Positions 41,750 through 52,708 of a stretch of 64,000 nucleotides of DNA are shown piece by piece (within the stretch, counting starts at the first letter, position 1; the number at the start of each line of letters is the position of its first letter). The stretch is from assembly GCF_001761485.1 (NCBI RefSeq), contig NC_090772.1:310001-374000 (forward strand), in the 5' to 3' direction. The notes beneath the pieces were generated by a model. That model ran no database searches. It saw nothing but the letters and a program-made list of their open reading frames with translations, and had not been told where the DNA came from. The stretch comes from Yarrowia lipolytica (Eukaryota > Ascomycota > Dipodascomycetes > Dipodascales). The position numbers and the translations under genes were made by a program.

Positions 41750-43429
41750 TCATGATTTTTTAGCCTGTGTCCGAGTCATCGGAAGCGGCCGCTTGTAAAC
41801 CTCCTCAGTTAGAGCGTACTTCATCTTCAACGCCTCCTGCTGTTCATCCACGGCGTTCAATGGTTCTCCCTTGAGCCACGGAACCTGGTCAATATGCTCG
41901 TATACAGCTTCAGCATAGTACCCGGCCGACTTTTGCAACTGTTTGGAACCCTCAAAGAACAAGTTGTAGACGAGTTTCGAAACCCGGTGCAAGAAAACGT
42001 CAGGCTCCAGCTTCTCCCTCTTGTGCAGTATCAGGTCCATAGCAAACAGATAGGGCCTGTTGATGACGTAAAAAACGGGCTTCTCGGCAGTTCGATCAGC
42101 TCCGACAAATATGCATCCAATCTCCTTGACTTCTTCATGGTATTCTCCAGAAACCTTCCAGGGGTCCTTTTGCCATCCATAGTCACGAACAATGTACGTT
42201 TTGAACCTGAGTAGATCACACACGATTCGTCGCTCGCTCCAGGCTTGAGTCACCCATCTTCCATCCTCGGACCTATCCAACTCCACGGGAGATTTGTGGA
42301 AGTCATGAGAAATAGACGCCATGCTGAGTGACCTCCATGAGTACTTGTTTCCTGTGGAAGGCACCGCTTCAAGATCGACCCACAAAGGAATCAACACGTG
42401 CTGGTAGTGGTTGTAATAGAGCATGCCCCTGTAGATGAGAAAGAGGTCTGGCATAGGGTCGAACGCATGTCCCCTCTCGTATATTAGCTGATCTGAGCCA
42501 TTCAACTCCATGACCAGAATCTCCGGTTCTCCATTGGTCAGATCAAGGTAGTATATAAATAATTTCCTAACAGTGAGGTCAAATTTTACCCTGAATGCCC
42601 CCTGCGATCCTGGAAGAAGGTGAAAAGTGTAGTCCTTCATATATCCACGAGGATAGTGGGAAACACAGTTGTGGCGATCAAACAAAAGAGTATTATTGAC
42701 GGCCTTTTGTTTATCAATAATGTAAACATTGTCTTCCTCTGCATCGTGTTCAGTTTCGTCTTCAATGACGATCCATCTTTCGCTCTCTTGCCTCACGCAG
42801 AACATGGCTTGGCTGATGATGGTGATGTAAGAGTTGGCGCATCTGAATACCCATTTGGAACCGTCTCGCACACTGACAAAGTCTTCCATGGCAATCCAGA
42901 CATCTGCTGGGTCTGGCAGTTTGAACGGGAACTGGTCTGGGTTTTCGGGAACATGTTCCATGGTGGTCATATCGAGAGTGATACCGTCATCCCTAATGCT
43001 CATTAGATACTTGCCCCTAGCTAGTCCATAAGGTACCGGGAAGTCAGCAGATTCAAACAGAGGGTCAAACGACTTGGGTAGAGCTTCTCCATCCACGCAG
43101 ACGCCGTCAATATACTCGATATCAGCAGTATTTGCCAAATCGTCCATATCATAGACATGTTGAGAGTCAGTGGTACACCATTGTTCGGGTTCTTGTGTCC
43201 GCGACTTGTATCGGGCAACAATGAGTCGTGCACAATCCATCCACGACTTCAGACCTGCTCCTGGAGCCACAGTCATCCATGGAACTCGTTTCAGCACTTT
43301 CGGTCGGACCAGAGTGTCGTCCAGCAGAGGCATTAATGCTCTGAAATCGGTGCATGTTTGGCTAAGAGCGACGAGAGCGTCGAGAGAACAATGGCGGAGG
43401 ATTTCTAGCCGAATCTCCGGTGTTTCCAT
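41750..43429 (-). CDS. F-box-like protein, 559 aa, unknown target
   Basis: Encodes 559 aa. The first 45 residues, PEIRLEILRHCSLDALVALS followed by QTCTDFRALM, fit an F-box-like helical motif, which binds Skp1 in SCF ubiquitin ligases. The remainder is rich in aromatic and acidic residues. It has alternating beta-strand-like segments with repeated W/Y/F-x-D patterns, consistent with a beta-propeller-like or unknown fold. No clear WD, kelch or LRR repeat is visible. Yeasts of this group have many F-box-like proteins of unknown target, so it may belong to an expanded family. Codon use is less biased than in housekeeping genes, suggesting low expression. The C-terminus ends in a basic tail. Confidence 0.55.
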   Translation of the reverse strand: METPEIRLEILRHCSLDALVALSQTCTDFRALMPLLDDTLVRPKVLKRVPWMTVAPGAGLKSWMDCARLIVARYKSRTQEPEQWCTTDSQHVYDMDDLANTADIEYIDGVCVDGEALPKSFDPLFESADFPVPYGLARGKYLMSIRDDGITLDMTTMEHVPENPDQFPFKLPDPADVWIAMEDFVSVRDGSKWVFRCANSYITIISQAMFCVRQESERWIVIEDETEHDAEEDNVYIIDKQKAVNNTLLFDRHNCVSHYPRGYMKDYTFHLLPGSQGAFRVKFDLTVRKLFIYYLDLTNGEPEILVMELNGSDQLIYERGHAFDPMPDLFLIYRGMLYYNHYQHVLIPLWVDLEAVPSTGNKYSWRSLSMASISHDFHKSPVELDRSEDGRWVTQAWSERRIVCDLLRFKTYIVRDYGWQKDPWKVSGEYHEEVKEIGCIFVGADRTAEKPVFYVINRPYLFAMDLILHKREKLEPDVFLHRVSKLVYNLFFEGSKQLQKSAGYYAEAVYEHIDQVPWLKGEPLNAVDEQQEALKMKYALTEEVYKRPLPMTRTQAKKS

Positions 43430-45070
43430 CGTGAATTAGTGAATGGAGGTAAATCCATGGCTGGGGGGCAGTGAGGGTGCACTGGTCGATTTGAGTTTGA
43501 AATATCATTTATCGTATAGCAGGGTTGCTGCGAGCCTCTGGACCAGGTGGAAGAACGTGCCCTAGATACCCTAGAGAACGCGTTTATCATACTAGTTGAC
43601 GTGATTTGGTTTTATAATAGTCTTGTGAGGCAATTGAGTGGATCTGGGGAGACAAATCTACAAAAATTTCTTCAGCATCGGACTTGTAGGGAAAGACGTT
43701 TATCTCGTTCAGTATATAGTGGTCATTTAGATGTTCTAAAAGACTTTTCAAGGGGACTCTTGACAACCCCCCTCCGCCAAAAAAGCTCCAATGAACGAAA
43801 TATAGTCCTCATTTGATCCCGACCCCGTTCCTCACGAGAATTATATACTTGTAGATATTGTCGAGTTAGCATAATCGAGCTAACATATGCGTGGGGTTGC
43901 TGCTTACAATAGGCTTACTATTTGTCAACTAAAGGCTAAGTAAAAATGGTCAAATAGACGTGATTCGAGTGGTGGCAGTAATGTCCTGGTTTCACCTCAG
44001 AGATCATTCTGATTTTTCTTTGATTCCACTTCCTGCACAACCAAGATTGTGTCCGCATCTGGAAATCGTTCTTCTTGTAGATCAGTAGCTGCTCCACAGA
44101 TGGCACATCCAACAAAAAGGTCGTTCCTCGTAGAGTATGAGTAGGACCCTACGGGGCAACAGTAGAATCATTAGATTGGTGCCACCGAGTTTTTCAGTCT
44201 GTCGCTTGGAATATCGGTTGACTTCTGCAACTCTTTCGATTCAACCAATATTCTACCTAACACTTGGCAGAATTACTGAAGCATGAAAGGGGTCCCCACA
44301 AACAGCCCCGGAGATATACAATGATCAGAGAACATTCATAGTCACAAACGGGCTTCTTTTGAGCCTCGTATTCACCCGTATTATCTCTCCTTTTCGGTAT
44401 CTAGATCTGATCTACATACGTCTTAGGTTGCATATCAGGACATGTCGGAGTCCGAATCTGCGTACTTTTCTCGACTATCTACATCTCATCTGTAGTCCGG
44501 AGTCCGATATGCAAAAAAAGTTTCAGAGTTGCTCATATCAGATGTGCGAAAAAGGTGGGAATTGTGAGAATTTCGGGGTAAAAAATATCCGTAAAGTAGA
44601 TGTAGCTGTTCTAAATGGAGTTATATTCTCAAAAAAATATTCCCATCGGAAATCTGGACTCAAATCGCCCTTTCAATGACAGTCAGTCGGATAAAAGTAA
44701 GTTTGGCTGAGAATCATGGCAAACCATGTCGCAAAATGTAGCGGCGAGTAGGAGCCGTTATATCCATTACGAGACGACCTGGAAGGAAAAAAGGGACATA
44801 TAGAGCTAGTATCTCTTGATTAAGTCGATCTTTTCCCTTCTCCAGCTTCTCTAAGCGGTTCTAGAGCAGCATTCTACTCCCGATTGTGGAGGTCCGTTGT
44901 TTTTTTCGCCAAGATGTCTTGGACGCACCTCGGAAGTTGGTTTCTTTATATTTTAATTTTTTTTTGAATTTGATATTTTTTTTATCTAGATGGATTAGAT
45001 TGATAAAACCACAGATCTACAAGTATATATATCCTGCTCTGATCTCCCATGGCCCAACATCAATCTTACT
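43430..45070. other. Gene-poor 1.6 kb, MFS promoter and a probable relic
   Basis: No supported gene. A coding-like minus-strand frame at 43,997-44,167 is listed separately. GATA-type words (GGATAA near 44,690; TGATAA at 45,001) and AT-rich DNA precede the MFS transporter. Confidence 0.5.
43997..44167 (-). pseudogene. Coding-like 3' fragment with CxxC motif
   Basis: A minus-strand frame of about 56 codons without a start codon gives a protein-like end: GSYSYSTRNDLFVGCAICGA, then an acidic helix and a charged C-terminus. The CAICG pair and nearby Cys-Cys suggest a zinc-binding end. It may be the last exon of an unseen spliced gene or a relic. No family is recognised. Confidence 0.3.
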
Positions 45071-46966
45071 ATGAAGTGGCTCACCTCACTCAGAAACTCC
45101 GTCGTAGGAGGTCCCCATCTCTACAACAATGACAAGGACAGCTGCTCAGAGTGCGATTCAGACACCGAATCAGTCTCTTGGACTAGAAAGATGTTCGATC
45201 CCCCGGTGAAACAACAGCGGGAAGATTACACAGACTCCGAAGACGAAGCTGGAGCTCCTTCGGGATCTCGTGAAATGGAACAACTGACCACCATTTGGAC
45301 CAAGACGGATCTTTACATGGCCTGGGCTTCCATGCTTCTGCTTTCTGTCGCCATTGGAATGATGATCCAGACCGTGTCTGTATACTCCACGTACGCCACC
45401 TCAGACTTCAACCAAATGTCGCTTCTGTCGGCCCTCAATGTGGTCAAATCGGTCATGTACATTGCTACACGGCCCATTCTGGCCAAGTTTGCCGACGTTC
45501 TGGGCCGTTTTGAAACAGTGCTCATCTGTATCGTCATCTTCACTGTTGGATTCATCATGCTGTCGGCCTCACCCAACATTGGCACCTACTTTGCAGCCCA
45601 CATCTTCTACATCTTTGGCCAGGTGGGTATCCAGTTCATGGAACAGGTGTTTGCCGCCGACACTTCGGATCTTAAAAACCGCATGTTCTTTGTCGTCCTT
45701 CCAAACCTCTGCTATCTCTTCACCCCTTGGTGTGCAGCTCCTATCACGAACGCCATTCTCAAACACTCGACTTGGCATTGGGGCTACGGAATGTGGTGCA
45801 TAACCGTGCCGGTTGTATCTATCCCAGCCCTCACCATCATGTTCAGACACAGGATGAAGGCCCGCAAAATGGGCCTGGAATGCGCAAGATCGGGTCTGAG
45901 CAATGTCAAAACAGCCATGCGCCAGTTTGACATTATAGGACTCATTCTGTTCACTGGAGGAATCAGTCTGTTGTTTCTGGCTGTTACTCTCGTCAAAACC
46001 TCAAAGTCCTGGAGCCAGCCACATGTGCTGTCTATGATCATCATCGGACCTATCCTGCTCATACTGTTCCCCATCTGGGAAAAACTCTACCCCAAGTACC
46101 CCTTCCTGCCCTTCTCAGCTCTCAAAGACAGAACTCTCATCACCGGCTGCATCATCGTCGCCCTCTACTCTCTGGCTTACTACATCTACGCTCCCTACTA
46201 CACGGCCTGGCTGCTGGTGTGCAAGAACCTGTCTGTCACCGCTGCTACAAACACCCGAGTCACCTGGACCGTGGCTTCCACCTTTGGTTCGCTCCTAGTC
46301 GCCCCTCTCATCAGATACACCTACCGACTGAAACCAACAATCATTCTGGGAGGGTGTCTGTACATGCTGGGTCTGGGGCTCACCTACAGATACCGACAAC
46401 CGGACAACTCGCTGGCCCAATTCATCATTGCGCAAGTCATTGAAGGACTGGGAACAGGAATGATCCAGTATCCGGTGCTGGTTCTCATTCAGGCCGTGGT
46501 ATCCCACAAACAGGTGGTAGCAGCGACTGCCATCTTCTACTCCTCAATCTCTGTAGGAGGAGTCATTGGAGACGCCATTTCAGGCTCCATGTACAGACAA
46601 CAGTATCCCAAAAGACTGGCAGACTACGCTCCGTTCCTTTCGGAAAAAGACATTGACACCATGGTCAACAATGTCAATGCTCCATTGAAGTACGCCTGGG
46701 GCTCTGAGGAGAGAACCGCCATCATTGCAGCTTTCAACAACGTCTACAGACACCTGCTCTACGGCCCAGTCATTGTTGGAGGAGCTCTGATCCTCTTTGC
46801 CGTCACTCTTCCTAATGTCGATCTTAGTCAGATGGAAGAGAGAGTCAAGGGTGTTGTCTTTGGAAATACCAACAAGAAAGAGACCGAGAGAAACGATGAT
46901 GAGAACCAAGACCTCGGTTCTGAAAAGTCCTGCCAGAAAGACAATGTCGTCGAGACAAAGGTCTAA
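45071..46966 (+). CDS. MFS transporter, siderophore-iron (ARN/SIT) type
   Basis: Encodes 631 aa. A soluble acidic N-terminus (1-75, with a Cys/Ser/Asp-rich KDSCSECDSD stretch) precedes about 14 membrane helices (from about 80 to 590), then a hydrophilic Lys/Glu-rich tail. The order of features is that of the ARN/SIT/Str siderophore family: TM2-TM3 with LAKFADVLGRFE (MFS motif A), the NRMFFVVLPNLCYLFTPWCA segment, the WHWGYGMWCITVPVV turn, and a late extracellular loop with paired charged residues before the last helix. These plasma-membrane proton symporters take up ferric siderophores. GATA words in the promoter would fit an iron-responsive GATA repressor. The exact substrate is open. Confidence 0.75.
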   Translation: MKWLTSLRNSVVGGPHLYNNDKDSCSECDSDTESVSWTRKMFDPPVKQQREDYTDSEDEAGAPSGSREMEQLTTIWTKTDLYMAWASMLLLSVAIGMMIQTVSVYSTYATSDFNQMSLLSALNVVKSVMYIATRPILAKFADVLGRFETVLICIVIFTVGFIMLSASPNIGTYFAAHIFYIFGQVGIQFMEQVFAADTSDLKNRMFFVVLPNLCYLFTPWCAAPITNAILKHSTWHWGYGMWCITVPVVSIPALTIMFRHRMKARKMGLECARSGLSNVKTAMRQFDIIGLILFTGGISLLFLAVTLVKTSKSWSQPHVLSMIIIGPILLILFPIWEKLYPKYPFLPFSALKDRTLITGCIIVALYSLAYYIYAPYYTAWLLVCKNLSVTAATNTRVTWTVASTFGSLLVAPLIRYTYRLKPTIILGGCLYMLGLGLTYRYRQPDNSLAQFIIAQVIEGLGTGMIQYPVLVLIQAVVSHKQVVAATAIFYSSISVGGVIGDAISGSMYRQQYPKRLADYAPFLSEKDIDTMVNNVNAPLKYAWGSEERTAIIAAFNNVYRHLLYGPVIVGGALILFAVTLPNVDLSQMEERVKGVVFGNTNKKETERNDDENQDLGSEKSCQKDNVVETKV

Positions 46967-47258
46967 CTACGAACAAGTATATGATAACGTGTAATGAAAT
47001 GATCAGGTGTTTAAATGCGGTACAACTCCACAGCTCATCAAAATAATACAATTCCAATTCGTTTTCTATGTTTTCATGTAACTCCACTCTCTAAGTCTTG
47101 GACGTGGCTGTATTACGGACAAGATAATACCCACGACTGTGAGCAAGCACTCTCGGATGCCGGTCTAGGAAAGCCGCTTCGCCGGAATACCTACGTGAGG
47201 CTAGCTCACAACCTCCTAGTCCGTCGTAGAACACACACTGGTTTCGTTCATGAGTGTT

Positions 47259-48233
47259 CTACACCTTGGGCAACGTCTCAAAAGAAACCTTGCCCGAATC
47301 CAGCAACTGCTTACTCACCAGCTTCTCCCTCGCCTCATACAAATGCTTATACGACGTCTTGATAGTTCCGTCACTCACTCCCGTCTTCTCACTGACTCTC
47401 TGTGCACTCATGTCATTTCCATATAGTGCAGCTGCCATGTAAATAGCTGCGGCAGCAACTGAAATGGGCGAACGGCCGTCCAGAGTACCGATTTCCTTGG
47501 CTCGCTTGACAATGTCTTCTGCCAGGTTGGCCACCTGTGAATTGAGTCCCAGATGGGAACAGTATCGGGGCATAAGAGCACCGGGGTTGGTCTGGGTGGA
47601 TCGGAACGCCTGGATATTGGTTCCCTCGAGCAGCCGTTTCATGAGCTCTAGAGTTCGTCGAATCTCCTTCTTGGACACGTTGGTCAGAGCTCCGATTTCC
47701 TGGAAGGTTCGCTGCACGTTGGCGTGTCTACAAGCGATGAAAATGACGGTGGCGATGATGGCGTCGGGGGTTTTTCCCCGCAGTCGCTTGTCGTCATGAA
47801 CCAGCTTGTAGACCTCCTTGGCGGCGTCGGACACCACTCGGGGTAGCGAAATACCGTCGCAGATCTGGGAAATCTTGGCATACACGGCTGACAGAGCCGC
47901 GTCCTTCTTGTCCTGCAGAGACCGCGACTGGGTTCGGTTGAGGTCTCTGCCGACCGACGAGCCCGGAGCTCCAAACGAGATTATCGTGTTGAGCTGGGAG
48001 CCCTCCAGCAGAGGGTTCATGGCGTCTCCCACTCGCGAGGGGTCGTCGGAGCCCTGGTCGTCGTTGGAGAAGGTTCTCCATTCAGACCGGGTATCAACCA
48101 CTCGGTCAGAGAGGACCAGACCACACTGGCCACAGACCATGTCTCCCTCCGCGAACCGTTCCACAATGTCTGGTGGCAGGATTTTGCACTCGGGACACAT
48201 GAGTGTCACGTTGAGGTTTTGTTGGAAGGACAT
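47259..48233 (-). CDS. SUA7: Transcription factor TFIIB
   Basis: Encodes 324 aa, a normal TFIIB length. The zinc ribbon is at about 13-40 (CPEC and CGQC pairs, with CKILPPDIVERFAEGDMVCG between). The B-reader and linker follow (about 45-90: VVDTRSEWRTFSNDDQG), then two cyclin-like repeats. Repeat 1 is at about 115-205 (AYAKISQIC-type start, GKTPDAIIATVIFIACRH) and repeat 2 at about 215-310 (NSQVANLAEDIVKRAKEI, GRSPISVAAAAIYMAA). TFIIB joins TBP and RNA polymerase II at the promoter and sets the start site. The ribbon supports the chosen ATG. The gene is intronless and essential in yeast. Confidence 0.95.
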   Translation of the reverse strand: MSFQQNLNVTLMCPECKILPPDIVERFAEGDMVCGQCGLVLSDRVVDTRSEWRTFSNDDQGSDDPSRVGDAMNPLLEGSQLNTIISFGAPGSSVGRDLNRTQSRSLQDKKDAALSAVYAKISQICDGISLPRVVSDAAKEVYKLVHDDKRLRGKTPDAIIATVIFIACRHANVQRTFQEIGALTNVSKKEIRRTLELMKRLLEGTNIQAFRSTQTNPGALMPRYCSHLGLNSQVANLAEDIVKRAKEIGTLDGRSPISVAAAAIYMAAALYGNDMSAQRVSEKTGVSDGTIKTSYKHLYEAREKLVSKQLLDSGKVSFETLPKV

Positions 48234-48404
48234 TTCGTGAGATGGATGTAAAATGGAGGGTGTTGTTTTAATGCAAGGGTATCTGCCTGTTTCTCGGTCG
48301 AGGTGTTAGGCTGTGTATGAAGGAAGATGATGCTGGTGGTCAATCAGTAGGTGGTAGATGATCGGTGATGGTGATGCAAAGTGGAAGCGATAGGCCGGCC
48401 GGGT

Positions 48405-48440
48405 TGTTTTTCTTTTTCTTTCTTTTTCTTTTTCTTTTTC
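48405..48440 (+). repeat. CTTTTT pyrimidine tract
   Basis: CTTTTT-type units repeat about six times, 170 bases upstream of the TFIIB start on the other strand. Confidence 0.7.
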
Positions 48441-49324
48441 AGTGGGAAGGACTTGGTTATCTCTGCTTTTCTTGGTTGGTGTTCTGCTTTTCGTTATTCC
48501 AATCGTTTGGTCTATTTTTCGTTCGTGTCACAGCTGCCTCTGTCTGTCTGTCCCGATCTGTATGGCTCTGCTTGTGTCTCTGGTCGCCAGGGGGTGTTCC
48601 ACTTTGTGTCTCCTCGTACCGTTACTCGACACTGATGGTGCTGTTGCTGGGTCTGGCACTGTGGTGCAGTTGGAGATCATGGGCCTGAAAAAGCTTACTT
48701 TATGCTCGCCACCGGGACACGGAGAAATATGGAGGTCCAGGTGTATGGGGATTGTGGAAGACACAATGGGGAAGGGGGAGTGTCGACGGGGATTGTGGGG
48801 GTATAAATAGGGTCCTCAGTGGTACTGATCTCCAGTAAATGTACCAGTATGGGAGTATGGTGGAACTTCATGGAATGTCATGGATGGAACGGGCGTGAAG
48901 TATAATGTCAAGTGGAGTCCAACTAAGTTGAGTATCTTTACTGAGGAACACTCCACAGTCCAAACAGAGTACACTGTACCCAAGAGTAGAGATATCCATC
49001 TGCGAAACTTCTACAGCCGATTTGATAGCATGAATGCCATATTAAACGGCAGGATAAGTATCTAGATGATTCAGAAACCCATATTGGTTCTTTGATCTCC
49101 AGTTGTTGATGTGAAAACTATCTCCAGTATCACTCACTGTTCCATGGAGACTAGATACAAGACTCGTTAAAAACAAGTCAGAAGGTATCCTCACTTCCAC
49201 TATAGATATTACAATGTAGAATATCTCTCCCATTCCTCTACTACAAGTAGTACATGTTTTAAATTCTCTTCTATCCCCCCATCACGCTGAAAGTACAGGT
49301 TTTTTTTTTCTTCTGCATTTTTCT

Positions 49325-49475
49325 ATATTTTATGTATTTTCAGTATTTTCTACATTTTCAGTATTTTCAGTATTTTCAGTATTTTCAGTATTTTCAGTAT
49401 TTTCAGTATTTTCTACATTTTCAGTATTTTCAGTATTTTCAGTATTTTCAGTATTTTCAGTGTTTTCAGTATTTT
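49325..49475 (+). repeat. TATTTTCAG tandem array
   Basis: The 9-base unit TATTTTCAG is repeated about fifteen times with two CTACATTTTCAG interruptions that make a higher-order pattern. One frame encodes repeated FQY, but the array has no start context and lies in the presumed promoter of the HD-domain gene. Confidence 0.85.
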
Positions 49476-49671
49476 TCATTTTTTCCCCGCCAATTTTTCA
49501 CCTTTTTACTTAATTTAAGCACCAATCTCCCAACGCCAAATGAACCTGACATGATGCTGACAAACCACACAGCACTATCCACACTAAATCGAGACTAGCG
49601 AGCGCGTAAAGCCGTGACACGACTGTGCGACTTTGCCATCCTTCTTTAGTGCATCAATTCTCCCGTCTCCC

Positions 49672-50370
49672 ATGTCTACCATCCATTCACGAGTTGCCAT
49701 ACATATGGCGCAGTTCGATCCGTCTCATGACATGAATCACGTGGATCGAGTTGTTCGGTTGGCCAAAGTCCTGGGTCGCAAAGTAGCCCAGAGCCAGACG
49801 GTCGATCTCCAGGTTGTCGAGGTCGCAGCTCTGTTGCACGACGTCAACGACCACAAGTACCAGACCCAATTGAGCGACGGACAGAGTATCATGATGAGTT
49901 GTCTTTCGGACTCGGGTCTATCGCCAGAGCAGCAAGATCTGGTGCTCAAGATTGCCACCAACATGAGCTATTCGACCGAAAAAAAGCTGCGAAAGACCGG
50001 TGAATGGGGCCAGTGGCACGACGAATGTGTGGAGTTACATGTGGTCCAAGATGCGGATAGATTGGATGCCATTGGAGCCATTGGAATTCTACGAGTGGCT
50101 GCTTACTCTGGAGCTAAGGACAGACCGTTGGTTCTTACTACAGATGATGAGGGAGAAGACGCCATGATGCATTTTGACGAAAAGCTGTTGCATTTACACA
50201 AGACCATGAAAACGGGGCCTGGAAAAGACCTGGCTGTGAAGAGAACCAAGATCATGAATGAACTGGTGCAGCAGATGTACGACGAGGTGACCTTGGCCGA
50301 TCTGGAAGAGGAGAATCCCGAGATGTGCGCCATTGGTGTGCTGATGAAGGAGAGATGGTTTAAGCAGTAG
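49672..50370 (+). CDS. HD-domain phosphohydrolase-like protein
   Basis: Encodes 232 aa. It carries the HD-superfamily metal-binding residues: HDMNHVDRVVRLA (about residue 20), LLHDVNDHKY (about 55, the HD pair) and a late Asp in VQDADRLDAIGAIG (about 130). The rest is helical with a C-terminal cap. This pattern matches stand-alone HD proteins of the bacterial YedJ type and their fungal relatives, which are probable metal-dependent phosphohydrolases of nucleotides or similar substrates. The substrate is unknown. The ATG at 49,672 is the first in frame; the frame extends upstream only through a TTG. Codon use is normal. Confidence 0.75.
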   Translation: MSTIHSRVAIHMAQFDPSHDMNHVDRVVRLAKVLGRKVAQSQTVDLQVVEVAALLHDVNDHKYQTQLSDGQSIMMSCLSDSGLSPEQQDLVLKIATNMSYSTEKKLRKTGEWGQWHDECVELHVVQDADRLDAIGAIGILRVAAYSGAKDRPLVLTTDDEGEDAMMHFDEKLLHLHKTMKTGPGKDLAVKRTKIMNELVQQMYDEVTLADLEEENPEMCAIGVLMKERWFKQ

Positions 50371-51050
50371 GTAGTGATTGCGAAGCCGTGGGCTGTTGTT
50401 GGATCCCATGTCTCGTAGAATCGATACGTGCTGCGTTATTCTCGGTGTTAGAGAGTGAATCTGTTAGTTTCGACGTCTTGCTTCCGAACTGCTTCTTTCT
50501 CCAATCAAGGAGGACTTTGTTGGGGATTAGTTGCAGTTGAAAGAGACATGGAGGGCTGCTCTAATGTTCTATGAGAGCAGGAATTTTTAAGGAAAATATA
50601 TACAAATAAACATGTATCCTACACCATGAGTTGTAGAGCAGCGCAACAATAGTTACTCCTTGAAGTATTTTAGCCCTGATTGAGTAACAATAGTTCAACT
50701 AATTGAGGCATATATTTGTAGAAGTTTTGTTAACCGTTCGAGCTTACGGAGTAGGTCTCCAGACATGTAGGTCGACACAACAACCCATCCGACAACACAG
50801 TCAAGCGTCACTTACAAGCTACCAATTGATCAGTGGAGTAAATCAACTTGAAATTTCATGTTAACATTACTGAAGCATCTGCCCGTCCTGTATCAAACAG
50901 GATCCAGACAGACGTGTATCTATGTGAAGGGTATTGTTTTGGTGGTCATGAGCGGTCTAACGAGATCAACGAGTTTAAATCAGCGAGATAGGATGGAATC
51001 ATAGCACGTGCTGGACAGGCCATTTACTCGTTCATTTCGGACATGGTCGT
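50371..51050. other. Intergenic, no gene seen
   Basis: Between the convergent HD-domain gene and the small membrane-protein gene. One CACGTG at about 51,006; otherwise no recognisable feature. Confidence 0.55.
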
Positions 51051-51554
51051 CTAGACGTTATCCTCATTCCGAGCGAAGTTCACCCGCTCCATCTCCTCCT
51101 TCTGACGTCTCAACTCCTCCGTCTGGATATCTCTGACATCGTTTTCGGCCTCCTTTTGCCAGAACTCGTCGAGATCAAAGTTCTCGTCGACGTGACGGGC
51201 GATTCCAGAGCCTGAGCTTCGCGGCTGGCTGACGGGCTTCTTGACCAGGGGTCGGAAAGTGACAGGGGCAGAGTCAGCCACATCGTTGAGTCGGTCGTTG
51301 ACCCGCTTTCGGAAGGTTGTAGACGACTGCGACGAACTGTCACGCGACTGGATCTGGCTGGTGGTCGGGGGCTGGTATGTGTCGTAGCCGTTTTCGGGCT
51401 CCTCAAGGATGTCGTCTTCTCGCAGCTTCTTATGCTTGGTCTTTTTAGCCACGGGCTTGTAGCTGCCGAGACCGTTGATTTGCGGCAGAAAAACCACGGC
51501 CAAGAGAATGACAACGACGGCACAAACGATGAAGATGGTTTCTGCGGCGGTCAT
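51051..51554 (-). CDS. Small single-pass membrane protein, 167 aa, unknown
   Basis: The N-terminus is short and lumenal/external-like (MTAAET). It is followed by one strong membrane helix (about 7-26: IFIVCAVVVILLAVVFLPQI) and a basic stop-transfer patch (KKTKHKKLRED). The rest is polar and disordered: a Ser/Gln-rich middle and an acidic or amphipathic helical end (DEFWQKEAENDVRDIQTEEL) that could form a coiled coil. It looks like a signal-anchored or N-terminally anchored ER/Golgi protein. Codon use is strongly gene-like. No family is recognised. Confidence 0.65.
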   Translation of the reverse strand: MTAAETIFIVCAVVVILLAVVFLPQINGLGSYKPVAKKTKHKKLREDDILEEPENGYDTYQPPTTSQIQSRDSSSQSSTTFRKRVNDRLNDVADSAPVTFRPLVKKPVSQPRSSGSGIARHVDENFDLDEFWQKEAENDVRDIQTEELRRQKEEMERVNFARNEDNV

Positions 51555-52620
51555 GATGAGTTCAAGAAGGGAACACTGGAAAGGCGGACTTTCTTTGTTT
51601 TCGTTGGAAAATGTACAAAGAGGTGAGTTGGTTGATCGAACAGCCGAAAGATGAACAATCTCAGAGTCGTGTTAACGTCGTTTGGTCGGTTTATGTACAC
51701 AGTTGTTTCAGGGTGTCGAACTCAACTGCACAGTGGATTAATTAGTGAGGATCGTGGTTAGTAAATGGGTAGCTAGCTGTCTTTAATGCTGTTAATGAAC
51801 TGTCGCTGGGTCTCGAGTGAAAAGCCACTGCAAAATCGTCAACTGCACGGTGTCAGGTATTTGTATGTTTTTTTAATATTTTTTTGGCGTATGTAACTGT
51901 ATGCGCGCATTGGAAAATGATCCAGGGTTAGGGTAAGCTTTTTAGTCCGGAGATAACATGGCCGGAAAAAGTGTGTCGGAGATAGTCCATAGGCGGACAG
52001 GGGAGTCACGTGGCGTCACGAAAAACCTGGCCGCAGGTATATATGTCACGTGACACATGTTGTCTTGTGTTTTTATTGCTTTTTTTCTATTCCCTGCTAG
52101 CACTGCGCGTCACGAAAGACTGTATATACTGTTTCTGACATGTGCAGTATGGTGTGTATTTCCGTGATCTATGGAGTTGTGAGTTGGGTGTATGAGTTGG
52201 AATTCAGAAGGTGAGCTCATGGTCCAAAGTTCCGGTTTGGAAGACACTATAGAAGGCACGGCTCTGTAGTAAAGATCTTCACAGTAGGGTGGAATTGACA
52301 TCTGGAGGAGGTGAAGGAGGTCTGTCTACAAGTAGGGAGAGCCTGGACATAGTCACGGAGTAATGGAGCTCGAAGGGAGTGTGACAGGTTTCCATAAATC
52401 TTGCCCCTCTCCACCTTCTATTCTCAACTACTGTACATACTGTACTATGAATGAATTATATATAAAAAAAAAGAATTTGGTCTACTTACAGCCTTGTACG
52501 GCTGGCTGGCTCGGAGTGTATACTATACAGTCTCCCATTGGAAGTCTGTAGCTATCAAATTGGCATGCTAGAAAGTTTTGCTCAATGAGGCTACATTTGG
52601 TGATTCTATGGTGTCTATCA

Positions 52621-52708
52621 TTCACTTGTAGTGTAGCCAATCACTTGTAGGTAGCAGTCCGATCACTTGTAGGTAGCAGTCCAGAGATCACTTGTGGATA
52701 GCAGTGTC
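52621..52708 (+). repeat. Imperfect tandem repeat, about 22 bases
   Basis: ATCACTTGTAGGTAGCAGTCC-type units occur about three to four times with small changes. Confidence 0.7.

Larger units (their letters stand above)
48234..49671. other. Intergenic: TFIIB promoter and repeat-rich DNA
   Basis: No gene seen. It contains a TTTTTC pyrimidine tract (48,405-48,440), a possible TATA box at about 48,803 and a 10-base tandem repeat (49,325-49,475). Confidence 0.55.
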
